The notes beneath the pieces were generated by a model. That model saw nothing but the letters and a program-made list of their open reading frames with translations, searched no databases and was not told where the DNA came from. Positions 1 to 12,177 of a stretch of 64,000 nt of DNA are shown here, piece by piece. Where the stretch lies: NCBI RefSeq assembly GCF_019175385.1, contig NC_083338.1, positions 90,541,777 to 90,605,776 of the forward strand, given 5' to 3'. The translations under genes and the position numbers were made by a program. The DNA comes from Lycium barbarum. Taxonomy: Eukaryota > Streptophyta > Magnoliopsida > Solanales > Solanaceae. The stretch's first letter is position 1. Every line of letters starts with the position of its first letter.

Positions 1-579
1 TCGTCGAACTTCTGGGGGCATATAATGACGGAGAAAAGCATCGACAAACTCTTGCCATACCGGCGGAGGTGTGTTGGCTCCCCGCGAAGCCATCCATACT
101 GTATACCACTGGATCGAGATATCTCTCAATCTATAGGACACTAGCTCTACCGACTCAGTGTCTGAAGCGTGTATCAACCGGAGCGTCCTTAGCATACCAT
201 CAATAAAGTCCTGGGGATCCTCCTCCGGTTTCGACCCAAAGAATTCCGGGGGTTTCAAAGCAATGAGGTCACGGGCCGTTGCACTAACAGCCCTGTCACC
301 ATGCCCTGCGCTTGGCCTCTGAGTCTGGGCTGCAACCAACTGAGTCAACAAATTAATGGCCTCTCTCACGTCTTGGCCCGAAGCGTTCGGTGGAGGAGCT
401 GGAGCTGGGGCTGAGGCTCCTACGTGCTCCTCGGTAATAGGCACTGTCTGGCAGGACTGAGATTGAGCCGCACTCTGGGACTCATCTTCCTCTACTACCG
501 GTGGCGGTGCTCTTTCAGCCCGCTTTTCTGTCACCGTCTTGCCCTTTTGGGCTGCTGTAGCCTTTCATTTTTTAGGCAT
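1..579 (-). pseudogene. gag: Element A gag (N-terminal part), nonsense near start
   Basis: Reads leftward out of the window. The reverse strand encodes a Tekay-type Gag: a basic start, a Pro/Ala-rich linker, a QLVAAQTQ-like helix, then the retrotransposon Gag domain (PPEFFGSKPEEDPQ, SVELVSYRLRD, PPVWQEF). The ATG at 579-577 is placed by homology with the gags of E and J (MPPK...KAT). Codon 5 is TGA (565-567) where related copies have a glycine codon, so the product stops after four residues although the next 188 codons to the window edge look open. Gag would form the virus-like particle. The rest of A lies outside the window. Confidence 0.85.
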
Positions 580-789
580 TTTTGAAATACACAACACACG
601 ATTAAAGAACAAGAATTTCTTACATCATAGCTCTATCGCACGATTCTTATGAAGAAAGAAGGTCATATATTCCTAAAATTTCCCCAGCTTCTCGTTTATA
701 AGTGTGGATCGCAACACACCCATAACCAAGACTCTACTAGACACGGCTCGTAGACACATCCTAGGACTGAACTGCTCTGATACCACTTT
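580..789 (-). promoter_or_regulatory. Element A leader and tRNA-Met primer-binding site
   Basis: The PBS complement lies at 774-785 (TGGTATCAGAGC on the minus strand), four bases inside the LTR end, and matches the 3' end of initiator tRNA-Met. The leader segment 745-756 (TGTCTACGAGCC on the minus strand) can pair with the LTR segment at 1057-1068 at 11 of 12 positions. Confidence 0.85.
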
Positions 790-1232
790 TGTCACGACCC
801 GGCTAAGGGGCCGCGACGAGCACCCGGTGCTACCCCACCCGAGCACCCCCTTATCATACATAACATAAGATCTAGCTGAACCATAAGTCAATTTGTGCTT
901 TTCTTATCGTTAATCATATTGATCCCATTAGACGACCATCATCATTTAACATATCATAGGCATCTATGCCACATCATAAGTACAAGGCCGACGTGGCTAA
1001 CAAAAGATATACAAAACATGGGCCGACATGGCCGAACATCTCTACCCACATACACATGACTACGAGCCTCTAAGAGTATGACATATCGTATGAGCGGGAC
1101 AGGACCCCGCTATGCCCATAATTATATACACAAAAGAATAAGTACCCAAAAGCTACGGCTCCGAAAGAAATGGAGCTCTGCTGTGCAATCTCTGAATAAG
1201 CAGCTATGGATCAAATCTGTCTCCCTGTGCAC

Positions 1233-1290
1233 CTGCAGGCATGACGCAGCGTCCACAAACAAAAGGACGTCAGTACGAAGAATGTACTGA
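1233..1290 (-). promoter_or_regulatory. Conserved three-hairpin LTR module, copy in A
   Basis: Hairpin 1 TCAGTAC/GTACTGA (1270-1290, perfect 7-bp arms), hairpin 2 GTCC/GGAC, hairpin 3 CTGCG/TGCAG (1233-1249, one G-U pair). Function unknown. Confidence 0.7.
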
Positions 1291-2654
1291 GTATGTAAAG
1301 CATGATCAACATCAATATAGAAGCATAATAGATATCACATGAAATAGCATAGGAGGGGAGACAGTAATATTATCATCATCATGTCACTTACTTGCATACA
1401 TCGTCGTTCGTATCCCATAATAATAGCCATACCACCTTGTATTCATATTCGTATACATGCCCTTACTAAGTCTTATCACACTCATATTCATATTATATAC
1501 ATGGTCATATCATATACATAGTATTTACATAGCATACCCAACCTCGTAGGATCGGTGTGTCATACATACTTGGCCAACCAAGGCTCAAGAACATACATAC
1601 CTGGCCCTACCAAGGCGTCAGGGTTATCCGTACCATCTGCACAGGTGTGCGCGCGTTTCGTAATCGTATACATACTTTATACATAGTCATATACATATAG
1701 TCTTACCCGGCATCATAAGCTCGGGGTCTTATCATAGCCCTTCATAGGCATACATATACATATATCATAGCTCGTAAGCATCTCTAATCTCATTTTACTC
1801 TCATCATCATTATCGTTACATCTACATTATAGACTTACTCGTCATACGAGGAACACATTATAATCATAGTACATATCAAGGGTCGTGAGCTTATGAGCTC
1901 GGAATGTCAACCATGTGAAGACAACATACTCATATAGAGGAATTAGTAATTTGGCCAAGAACCATGCCTTATGAAAGAAGGGTTAGACTTACATACCTTT
2001 CCGTCGAACTATTCTACACTTGCACGTTCCCTTCCGATGCTAGCGTTTATACCTTCATTAATATCATAACAATGGCCATTAGTCATTCACATTATCCACA
2101 TTATCTAGATTCCTCAATTTTCCTCTAATTCACCCACATTCATGGTCATAACACCCATCTTTGTCCATTCGTCTAAAGTGTTTAGTTCATGATCTTAATA
2201 CCATTTATAACACATTCATATCACAACACAACAACATTCATAACTCAATTCAAACTATTTCTCAAAATGTCACTATTCATCATTCATGACCTAGTTGACC
2301 ACATTTTCTACAATCCATGTATTTTAATTCTCCAATACCTTAAACATCTTGTAAAAATCATAAATCTTACCTTAGAAGTTGTAGGAACAAGCTTTGGTTG
2401 ATAATACTCTTCTTTGAGCAAAACCCTAGTTTTTCTCCATTTGGATTTCTTGACTTGGATGATCCTTGATGATTCCCTTATCCTTGATTCACTTGTCTTA
2501 ATGTTATTGATGGCTTATAATCCTTGAAAACTCATATAATAAATGTAGAGAGAAGTTTTAGAGAGAAGTGGTGTAATGTTGTAATGAAATAAAATAAGTC
2601 TTGATGCTCATATTTAATGAATTGTGAAATCTGTGCTGGGTGAATAGTGGTCGT

Positions 2655-2930
2655 CCATGGAGGTTTACGGACCGTATTCCACTATACGGCTCATCCTCTA
2701 TGGGCGTATTTAGCCATTTCCAGAACCAGAAGCTGGGCTGCCTTCATGGTAGTTTACGACCATGGTTTACGGGCCGTAAATCACTTTACGGTCCATCCAC
2801 CAGGTCGTGTTTAGTCATTTCCTCGGCTGGCAGAAAGTTGAAGTTTGGCATGCCAATTTACGACCTGGCAGTTTACGGACCGTATTGCACTTTACGGTCC
2901 GTATTTTGCAATATACGACCACTGGGCAGT
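2655..2930 (-). repeat. Palindromic ACGGNCCGT-type array in LTR A
   Basis: Repeated TTTACGGNCCGTA-like dyads (near 2664, 2768, 2787, 2873 and 2892) spaced 15-100 bp apart. CpG-rich compared with the rest of the LTR. Analogous but differently worded arrays lie at the same end of LTRs C, D and E. Confidence 0.6.
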
Positions 2931-3173
2931 TGCAATTCTGCAACTTCCCATATTTCTTAGACTTCTCATTTTCAATCACCCCCATCCATGCACATGCATT
3001 GCTCACCTTGTATCTCATCTTAACTTAGCCAACTTCCTCGTCTCACATCGGATACTTTTGAAATCTCGCCTAAGGTCATCAAACGTCGTTTCTTGCTCAT
3101 GGACATCATGCACTCATATTCATCACTAGTTCGTTCTCTTGCGTACCAACGGAAAATTTTCCGAGGTGTAACA

Positions 3174-4007
3174 TTCCATGTATATGGATGGCATATAATG
3201 TTGTTGGTGTATTGATGATGATGCTATTGATGTTAGTGTTGTTTTGGTTGTGTTGTTTGTTGGTATTGTGATTTCGGGCTAGAGATATAAACAGGGGAGA
3301 TGCTGCTCGAAATTTGGCAGAATCTAAAGGGGTTTAATTTGAAGATTTAAGATAAGAATATAACGATAAGCCTAACAATAGTATGAATTCTCTTGAATGT
3401 AGATTTATGAGCTTGGGTGGATAAGCATTAAGTAGTTAAGGAGACCAAAAAGGTATGTTAAGGCTAGTCCCTTTGTTTCAAAAGGCATGAGTCCTATGTT
3501 ATGATGCCAACATGTTTTCCATAACCTTCATACTTCCAAAAGTTAGACGTTCATGATTCTTAAAAGCTTCTTATGATACTAAAGATAATATGTTTTCTAT
3601 GATGAACATGATGATGATGATTTTAATTCTAGAAATTCCAAAGCTTATGAATTTGATACTATTGAATAATTTCATGAATTTCTTGATTTCATTATTATTG
3701 TTGATCTCCCCTTATGATTTTTTCCTTCGAGGTGAGATATAGCGATGATGATTATTCCATAATATAAATCGGAGGTTATCGGCTTTACGTCACTCCGATA
3801 AAGTAGTAGCTTTTATTTGGGCTCTCATGCATGCTAATTGTTTTATATATGCATATTATGTATATATGTTTATATATATGTATAAAGGGGATATGGGGAA
3901 AGGTGAGGTGTTATATACGCATAACCAGCTGATCAGTTGGTATACTATGATATCGTCTTGGACGCGGGATATATGGGTAAATGGATCGGGTTGCATGTTC
4001 GGCAGCA

Positions 4008-4046
<39 letters not shown>

Positions 4047-4680
4047 ATCGGGCTGCACATTCCGCCGCACTATTATGTAATGTATGTATGAAAAAAAATT
4101 AAAAAAGAAAGCTAAGTATGCAAGATATCCGCCTTACGAGGCAATCAGATGTACAGGTTATCTCCTTATCTCATGATATGTTCTATATTTGTTGTTATGT
4201 TGTTATTCATGGCTTACATACTCAGTACATAGTTCGTACTGACGTCTTTTCTTATGGACGCTGCGTTCATGCCCGCAGGTAGACTGGTAGACGGATCTGA
4301 CCCCTAGGAGTCTCATCAGCGGATTCTCAGAAGCACTCTACTTACTTCGAAGCTGCAGTCTATTTGGTATTGGTCCTTATGGTCACTTGTATTCTATGTA
4401 GAGGCTCGTAGACATGTGTGTACAGTTAAACATTTCATAACCCTACCGGTTCATATCATTGTATAATATTTTTGTAGCCTTGTTGGTTGGTGACGATGGG
4501 CATAATTGTTAAAGATTATATAGAGATGTGCCATTATGTTGTTATATATGTTCTTATAGATTATGATATCCATGAGCTATCTTCGTTGTCCACCAAGAAA
4601 TGTTTATGAGATGTACGTTTAGAGGTGTTCGGTGTGTTAGCTCCGGGTGCCCGTCATGGCCCTCTGGTTGGGTCATGACA
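3174..4680 (+). repeat. 5' LTR of B, left part displaced by A
   Basis: Corresponds to about 9386-11066 of B's 3' LTR and ends GGTTGGGTCATGACA directly before the PBS. It includes the GGGGAGATGCTGC box (3293-3320), the Tekay LTR phrase ending in cactccgata (near 3790), two units of a 40-bp repeat with an (AT)n run (3983-4076), the hairpin module (4222-4278) and GGCTCGTAGACA (4403-4414). Clearly diverged from the 3' copy, so not a recent insertion. Confidence 0.88.
4222..4278 (+). promoter_or_regulatory. Conserved three-hairpin LTR module, copy in B 5' LTR
   Basis: Hairpin 1 TCAGTAC/GTACTGA (4222-4242), hairpin 2 GTCT/GGAC (one G-U pair), hairpin 3 CTGCG/CGCAG (4261-4278) with loop TTCATGCC. 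Confidence 0.72.
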
Positions 4681-7600
4681 AAAGTGGTATCAGAGTAGTT
4701 CGTCCTAGGGTGTGTCTACGAGCCGTGTCCAGTAGATTTTTGTTTATGGGTGTGAAGCGTGCCATACTTATAAATTGGAGGCTGCAGGGCATTAAGGAAT
4801 AATCGACCTTCTTTCTTTTCTTAGATCGTGCCGTAAAGCTAAATTATAGGTTGTGATTTCCTTGATTCTAACCCTAAATGTTTTGATTGTGGAAAAGTAG
4901 TTTATTATGCCACTATGAGGTAATTGATGAAAATTGAAGTTGTTACTCCGAAAGGTATGTTTCCTGTCTTATTGGTATTGATAGACTTTGATATAAGAAC
5001 TTGAGCTAGATGTTACGGGTATTTGTGATCGCCCTGTGAGGCATTGTATGTGTTTTTCTAGGCTGTGTGCAGGAATGAGGCAATAAGAAGTATAGAGGGA
5101 ATTCTACCAAAAATTTTACAAATTGAATTGTTTGAACGTCTATGCTATAGAGAAAGACTGAAGGAAAAATGTGACAATCGGATGTTTGGTAAGTCATGAT
5201 TGAATGAACAATTATGAGATGCTTTCAAAGAGAAGTTTTAGAATGATTTCAATTTAGTTTAAGGGAAGAACCTTTTAAGGGAAGAACCTTGGAAGGGAAA
5301 AAATGATTTGTAATTAAAGGAACTGGAATAAGCTGCATTCGAGATTTCGGAGAATTGAGATTTATTGAAGATATAGGGAAAGTTGACATTACGAACTCAA
5401 ATGCAGTATTACAATTTATAGATTAGCGAGTAAGAGATGATGAGGAAATATTGATATGGGAAAGGAAATTAACAAGTAGGGAAAAGTTTTACTCAAGATG
5501 TTAATATATATATATATATATATACACACATAAGACTAGGACGGGTTGATGACAGGAACACAAACTCGTTTATCAGACTTTCCTATATGATGTGGGTTTA
5601 CATTGAGATTTAGAAGTTACCAGTCATTCGACTTCAAGGGGATTATGAGTATTTGATAGTTGGTACTATTCTGAGAATCACTATGGCCGAGTTACTTCGG
5701 GTATTAATGATGACCTTAAACTCAAGAATGAGAAATGGTTAGGTAAGTTGGATTGCAATTATGATTGTCTTCTGGATTGCTTATGTAACTTCTAAATGTG
5801 ATGTTGCTTGGCCGACAAAGGAAGTAGAGATTGTATCAACCTTAGGAATATGTGGTGTATTTCTAGCTAATCCTTATAAGAAGGATTCACCTCAATTTTA
5901 TTTTTCAGACAGGTGTTGTGATGTTTATTTGACGATAGAGAAATTAGGTGCGATGTCGATTTATGTGTGAGGAGAGAAGAGAGTAAGTGTACAAGTAAAG
6001 ATAAAATATCGCAAGAATCGATTCGGCCACTACAGGAAAGTAAAGGATGAACGTGAGGACCATAGAACCAACCTACACATCTGCGTAACCAGAACCAAGA
6101 AGGTTGTAAATAATAGACAAAGGTGCATCCTTGAGAAGAAATAAACAGGTTTTATGAGAGCGACGAGGAAATTTTAAACTCCTGAGATTTAACCAGGAGA
6201 ATGGATGTGAACCCATGATTGGTACACCTATTTAAGGGAAGAAAGTACCCCAAGAAGAGATTTTCAGCGTCAAAAGGGATTCGCACTCGTAACAAAACAC
6301 TCCAAAGTTTCCTAACCTATGAGTAAAGGATGACTAATGGAAACAGGCGTTTTATGAGTAAAAGAAAACAAAGGAAACTATGAGGACTAAAGGAAGAAGG
6401 AGGTGTCAACGAAATGGTTAAAGGAAATTATGAGGAAAACAGATTGAAATTATAAGACAACGGTTGTGTGAAAGATGCAAAGATGTGATCATGAAGAAAA
6501 CTGAGAAAATTTGAGATATATATATATGTGTACATGTTTTAGCATCATAATGGAAGATGAGGACTCGACGCAAGGAGAAAGAAAAAGGTCTATTTCGTGA
6601 AGATATATGATAACAGCAGGAACCGGTAGAATATTAGAACGACTATGATGCGTGACTTTGATGCAAACAAGTAGTTAAGAGAAATACGAGACAAAATGAA
6701 CTAAGCTAATGAAAGGATGAGTCGTGGGAATGGATGGTATGGAGTATCAACTTTTAATGGTATGGTATAGACATAACTCAGAATTGGGAACCTAGAGAAA
6801 GGAGAGTTTCAAGGATAATAAGAAGATAGTCGTGGAGAAAGACTAAGGCTAAAGGAGCGTGGTATAGTCGGATGCTCCATAAGGTTCCTAATGAATTTCC
6901 ATGTCCCCATTAATTCATTAGCCTAGAAGGATTACTAGTCATGAAGGGTAGAAGTGTAAAGACAACAAATAAGGCATCTGAATTATATCTGATATGTATA
7001 AACATTTTGATTTGAAACAAGAACTCAACTAACAAAAAAGAAAATAAGTTAAACCATGCGATGAAAAGAGCTCCGACATTATAAGGAATAAAGAAGTTCA
7101 AGAATCGCTAAGGTCAGCCGGATGACTACCAAATACAGTTAACACTCAAAGGTTATGGGTATATGAGAACATCCTTTAAAGGGGGGGGGGGGGAGAGCAA
7201 ATTCAGTTCTAAGATGAGCTATAATATTCCCAAGCTCAAAAGAGGGAAATATATTGGATTGAAGGAGTCAAATTTTGAGATGAACCGACATGTCAAAAAT
7301 GTGCTAAAGAAAAGTGAGAATGGATTAAATGCAGGTATATCATGAGACAAATATGGGAAGGAGAATAAGTTTTGCCAATGCGATACGTTGTATTCCGGAC
7401 TATGAATCAAATCACTCGCGCCGAAGAAATTTTAGGTACATTTAGGTATGCAGTAAAGTACTCCAAAGGGTAGCAGAAGGAGTGAGAAAGGCCGCATATG
7501 ACCAGGGATAAGTATAAGGGACAATCGGGATTACTAAAAAGAACTTGTAACACTAGAAGAGATGAAAGATTTAAAAGAGGAATATTTATAGGAAGTTCAA

Positions 7601-8492
7601 TAATCTTCAAAGGAAAGGAAGATAGTGTGCCTATGGATAGCAAGATAGCAGTACTGCCTGATATTAGGAAGTACCTCGTAAGTCGTGAAATTCCAAGCCG
7701 CTGGTTATATCAATTGTGAGAGTTACGACATAGAACCATATAAACAATCGCCAAGATGAAATGGCTAACAGAATGGTGCAAAGACGATGATAAGGAACTG
7801 AAGAGGAATGGATGTTAGTCTAAGTCTTAATTAGTCACCGGTATAAGAGAGCCAAGGACTTAAGGAGGTAAGAATACTCGTATTGAAAGGGAATTGAAAG
7901 CAGGATTTTATCTTAGTTCCATGTTCATGAGTTTGTTTTGTGATTATGTTAAAACTGAGAAGAGGAGATAGGAGGAAAAGTTCAAATATAAATATGATGA
8001 TATTGTAAGGAATTAAAGGGAGTTCGACCAAGGAATTAAAGGGGATGATATGGTACGTATATAAGGTCGACTAGGACAAATAGGGATGATCTAAATTAGC
8101 ACCAGAGAAACAAGCAAGGAAAGGTGCTATATCTGAACAAGAGAGTTTGTCTACTAGTAGAGAAATAAGGAGCAAGGAAAAAGAGTACAACAATTAAGAA
8201 TATTCACAAGATTGGCGGAGAGCCATAGTGGTTATGAGCTGAGACCACCTTAATGAGAACAGGACGACAGCTGGATATCAGTTGACCACCGGTTACATGC
8301 ATGAGGATATGAAATTAATAGGTGAGTTTTGACATAGAGTTAAGGGAATATGAAAGAAGACTAATGAGTCCATAGTATAAGATCATGGAGATAAGAAACT
8401 AAAGGAGGACAACCATTTCAAGAAATTAATGATAGCATCGTAAGCTCGCAAGCTACAACATTTGAGGATGAATGTTTCTAAGGGGGAAAGGA
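4681..8492 (+). other. Interior of B: PBS, leader, non-coding body, PPT
   Basis: Begins AAAG then PBS TGGTATCAGAGT (4685-4696; last base differs from the usual C). Leader TGTCTACGAGCC (4713-4724) is perfectly complementary to GGCTCGTAGACA in the LTR. A post-pol-like stretch (about 5025-5120: gaggcattgtatgtg, agagggaattctaccaaaaa) resembles D's 3' untranslated region, so the usual coding region appears to be missing between leader and 3' end. The remaining 3.3 kb is purine-rich with stops in every frame; I recognise no protein in it. It has an (AT)n tract near 5500-5523 and a G13 run at 7181-7193. It ends with the dyad at 8457-8476 and PPT AAGGGGGAAAGGA (8480-8492). Confidence 0.8.
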
Positions 8493-10308
8493 TGTTACAC
8501 CTCACACTTTCAGAGCATGATCATGCCACATATTTCACTATATTAATGGAATACTGGAGACGTCCCTTGAAGTTTTGAAAGGTACAAGCTATGGGAAGTA
8601 TGTAACAAGGAAGTAAAGGATGAATTATAATCTCGTAAGTCGTAACCGGGAAGGAAAACCTTGGAACCAAAGGACATGGCCATTATCAAGTATGATTAAT
8701 GATAAATATCATGTATGGAGAGTTTCAGAAGATTCCGGGACCAAGCAAATCGAAGAAAATAAGTTTGTCAAAAATTTGGAAAAAGTTGGCCAAATTTTGG
8801 ACAGAAATTTTAGGTCAATTTTAGAGGGGTATAACAAAAGCCTAAATTGAAGTTCAGGAAGTCTAGTTTCCAATGGAACAAACCGCTCATCAAAACAACA
8901 TCGGAGTAGGGAGTTATGGGCATTTTAAGATAAGCCTTCAAGCTGCCAAATGGCTTCCTGCGAGCCCCACTTGGAATATCGGTGGAACCGACTCTCAAGG
9001 GGTATAAATACCCCCATTTACCCCATTTTTTCATCATTCTACACTCTCATGAGTTCTAGAAACCTCCTAACACATCCCCTAAACACTTATAGCCCATTTT
9101 AAATCAAGAATTTAACAAGATTACACCAAACTAGTTAATGAAAAGTGATTGTTCTTGCTTCTACTTGATGTTGTGGTGAGTTTGGTCTTGAAAAAATTTA
9201 GTGTGGCTAACTTTCTTCATGTATAAAGTATGTTCTTATCCTAACTCTTATGTTGAGTTGAGTTGAAGGTTTATCACGTCTTAAAAGTGAAAATAGTTAT
9301 GGAGGAAAGGTCATAAAATGTTGTGTTGTAGTTGTTGAGTTTATGGACTGTTTTGAGCATGTCGTGGCCGTGTGGTTGGGGTGATTTCCATGTATATGGA
9401 TGGTATCTAATGTTGTTGGTATTTTGATGAGATTATGCTCCTTGATTGGGAAGAAAGAAAGTGTATATTATTATTTTATGTTGATAAACATCGTGTGGGA
9501 TGTTTTATGGAATATTTATGTATTGATGATGCTGCTATTGATGTTAGTGTTGTTGTTGTTGTTGTGTTGGTTGTTGGTATTTTGACTTCGGGCTAGGGAT
9601 ATGGACAGGGGAGATGCTGCCCGAATTTTGGCAGATTCTAAAGGGGTTTAATTTGACGATTTAAGATAAGCATATAACGATAAGCCTAATAATAATATAA
9701 ATTCTCTTGAATGTAGATTTATGAGCTTGGGTGGATAAGCGTTAAGTAGTTAAGGAGACCAAAAAGGTATGTTAAGGCTAGTCCTTTTCTTTCAAATGGC
9801 ATGAGTCCTATGTTATGATGCCATACATGATTTCCATGACCTTCTTACTTCCAAAAGTTATAAGTTCATGATTCTTAAGAGCTTCTTATGATACAAAAGA
9901 TAAGATGTTTTCTATGATGAACATGATGATGATGATTTTAATTCTAGAAATTCCAAAACTTATGATTTAGATACTATTATGCGATTATTGAATAATTTCA
10001 TGAATTCGTTGATTTCATTATTACTGTTGATCTCAACTTATGAATTGTTCCTTCGAGGTGAGATATAGCGATGATGATTATTCCATAATATAAATCGAAG
10101 GTTACCGACCTTACGTCACTCCGATAAGGTAGTAGCTTTTATTTGGGATCTCATGCATGCTACTTGTTTTATATATCCATATGATGTATATATGTTTATA
10201 TATATGAATAAAGGGGATACGAGGAAAGGTGAGGTGTTATATACGCATAACCACCTGATCAGTTGGTATACTGTGATATCGTCCCGGACGCGGGATAAAT
10301 GGGTAAAT

Positions 10309-10457
10309 GGATTGGGCTGCACGTTCCGCAGGAATATAATTTTTATATGGATCAGGCTGTACGTTCCGCAGCAATATAATTTTTATATGGATCGGGCTGC
10401 ACGTTCCGCAGCAATATAATATATATATGGATTGGGCTGCATGTTCTGCAACACTAT
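10309..10457 (+). repeat. Tandem 40-bp repeat in B 3' LTR, four units
   Basis: Units read ggatcgggctgcacgttccg followed by cagcaatataat and an AT-rich spacer. Four units here against two in the 5' LTR (3983-4076), so the two LTRs differ in copy number. Confidence 0.8.
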
Positions 10458-10607
10458 TATGTTATATATGTATGAAAAATGTTTTTAAAAAAGAAAGCTA
10501 AGCATGCATGATATCTTCCTTCCGAGGCAGTCAGATGTACAGGTTATCTTCGTATCTCATGATATGTTCTGTATTTCTTATTGTGTTGGTATTCATGTCT
10601 TACATAC

Positions 10608-10664
10608 TCAGTACACTGTTTTTACTGACGTCCTTTCTTGTGGCCGCTGCGTTCATGCCCGCAA
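10608..10664 (+). promoter_or_regulatory. Conserved three-hairpin LTR module, copy in B 3' LTR
   Basis: Partly decayed: right arm of hairpin 1 is TTTACTGA, hairpin 3 ends CGCAA. Confidence 0.6.
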
Positions 10665-11066
10665 GTAGACAAGTAGACAGATCTGACCCCTAGGAGTCCC
10701 ATCAGCGGATTCTCAGAAGCACTGCACTTACTTCGGAGCTGCAGTCTATTTGGTATTGGTACTTTTGGTCACTTGTATTCTATGTAGAGGCTCATAGACA
10801 TGTGTGTACAATTAGACATTTCATAACCCTACCGGTTCATATCATTATATAACATTTTAGTAGCCTTGTTGGCTGGTGACGATGGGCATAGTTGTTGAAG
10901 ATTATATAGAGATATGACGTTATGTTGCGATATATGTCCTTATCGATTATGATATCCACGAGCTATCTTCATGGTCCACCAAAAAATGTTTATGAGATAT
11001 ATATTTAGAGGTGCTCGGTATGTAAGCTCCGGGTGCCCGTCATGGCCCTCTGGTTGGGTCGTGACA

Positions 11067-12177
11067 CTCACTATGAGAATACAGCAAAATATCATCAATG
11101 ACGAATAAATTGAGATAAGGCTTGAAGGCTCTGTTCATAAGATCCATTAAAGCAGTTGGCGCATTTGTCAACCCAAATGACATAACAAGAAATTCAAAAT
11201 AGCCGTAACCGGTTTTGAAAGCGATCTTCGAAATATCAAGTTCCTTAACCTTTAACTGATGGTAGCCTAATCTGAGTTCAATCTTGGAATAACATTAGGC
11301 AACCTTAAGTTGGTCAAATAAGTCATCTATTCTGGGAGGAGGGTACCTGTTCTTAATGGTGACTTTGTTTAACTGGCGATAGTCGATGCACATGCGTGAG
11401 GAACCATCTTTCTTTCGGACAAATAAGACCGGCGTACCCCAAGATCAAACACTAGGCCTAATAAATCCCTTATCAAAAATATCTTTCAACTGAGCTTTTA
11501 ACTCTTTTAACTCTGCGGGAGCCATTCTGTATGGCTGAATAGATATTGGCTTAGTGCCGGGAAGTAGATCAATTCCAAATTCAATCTCCCTGTCAGGAGG
11601 GACTCCTGGAAGATCTTCGGGAAAAACCTCTGGAAACTTATTTACAACTAGGATGGACTTGAGAGTTTGAGTCTGGGCATCCGAATCATTGACTCGAACT
11701 AGGTGGTAGATATAATACTTGGAAATCATTTTTCTGGCTCTTAGGTAAGAAATAAATCAACCCCTAGGTACTACTGAATTACCCTCAAATTCTATGACTG
11801 GCTCATTGGGGAACTCGAATCTTACAACTTTGGTTCTGCAACATACCGTGGAATAATATAAAGCTAACTAGTCCATACCCCTGATCACATCAAAGTCTAC
11901 CATTTCTAATTCTACTAAGTCAGCTATGGTCCTGCGGTGATAGACTAGGGATTGGACAACCCCTATAAATATGCCTAGCTATGACTGACTCTCCCACTGG
12001 GGTGGACACCTCAAAGGGTTCATGAATTTTTTCTGGTTAAATACCAAACTTCTTTGCAAAAAATGGGGTTACATAAGATAAGGTGGATCCTGGGTCAATA
12101 AGGGCATATATGTCAGAAGTGAAAACTGCTAGTGTACCTGTGACAACATCTGCACGAGGTTCTGTATCCTAACGACC
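11067..12177 (-). pseudogene. pol: Element C pol: protease and partial reverse transcriptase
   Basis: Reading leftward: aspartic protease with an intact LIDPGSTLSYV catalytic motif (Asp-Pro-Gly at about 12085-12099), a tether region with stops, then the pre-RT/RT segment. The segment at 11445-11729 is open and contains NKFPEVFPEDLPGVPPDREIEF-like and ISIQPYRMAP motifs. It continues to [12 protein letters not shown] residues and the catalytic DDILLYS next to the B junction. Several stops, and a TGA at 11445 ahead of the RT core, make it non-functional. RT palm, RNase H and integrase are outside the window. Confidence 0.85.

Larger units (their letters stand above)
790..3173 (-). repeat. 5' LTR of element A (2384 bp)
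   Basis: Bounded by TGTTACACCTCGG at the right (5' end in the minus sense) and GGGTCGTGACA at the left, next to the PBS. The right tip holds the 14-bp palindrome CGGAAAATTTTCCG (3150-3163). The LTR carries the conserved hairpin module (1233-1290), a short duplication around 1563-1615 (acatac-tggcc...ccaagg), and a palindrome-rich block (2655-2930). A is inserted in B's 5' LTR: the bases after 3173 continue B's LTR, matching B's 3' LTR from about 9386. The other flank is outside the window, so the target duplication cannot be checked. Confidence 0.9.
3174..11066 (+). mobile_element. Element B: large non-coding LTR retrotransposon (LARD-like)
   Basis: Plus-oriented element with a truncated 5' LTR (3174-4680), PBS, a 3.8-kb interior without recognisable gag or pol, polypurine tract and complete 3' LTR (8493-11066). 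It sits in the RT region of element C: bases after 11066 (ctcac...) continue C's reverse-strand RT. The 5' end is displaced by insertion A and lies outside the window. Retroposition would need Gag and Pol supplied by a related element. Confidence 0.85.
8493..11066 (+). repeat. 3' LTR of element B (2574 bp)
   Basis: Starts TGTTACACCTCACAC immediately after the PPT and ends GGTTGGGTCGTGACA. Contains the GGGGAGATGCTGCCC box (9606-9634), a 40-bp tandem array (10309-10457) and the hairpin module (10608-10664). ORFs inside it are not shared with other families and are treated as chance. Confidence 0.9.

Noticed and set aside
774..785. tRNA-Met gene fragments at TGGTATCAGAGC sites
   Set aside because: Only the 12-nt primer-binding site is present next to each LTR; no cloverleaf.
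7163..7719. Small ORFs in B interior
   Set aside because: Short, overlapping on both strands, no family similarity; typical of purine-rich non-coding sequence.
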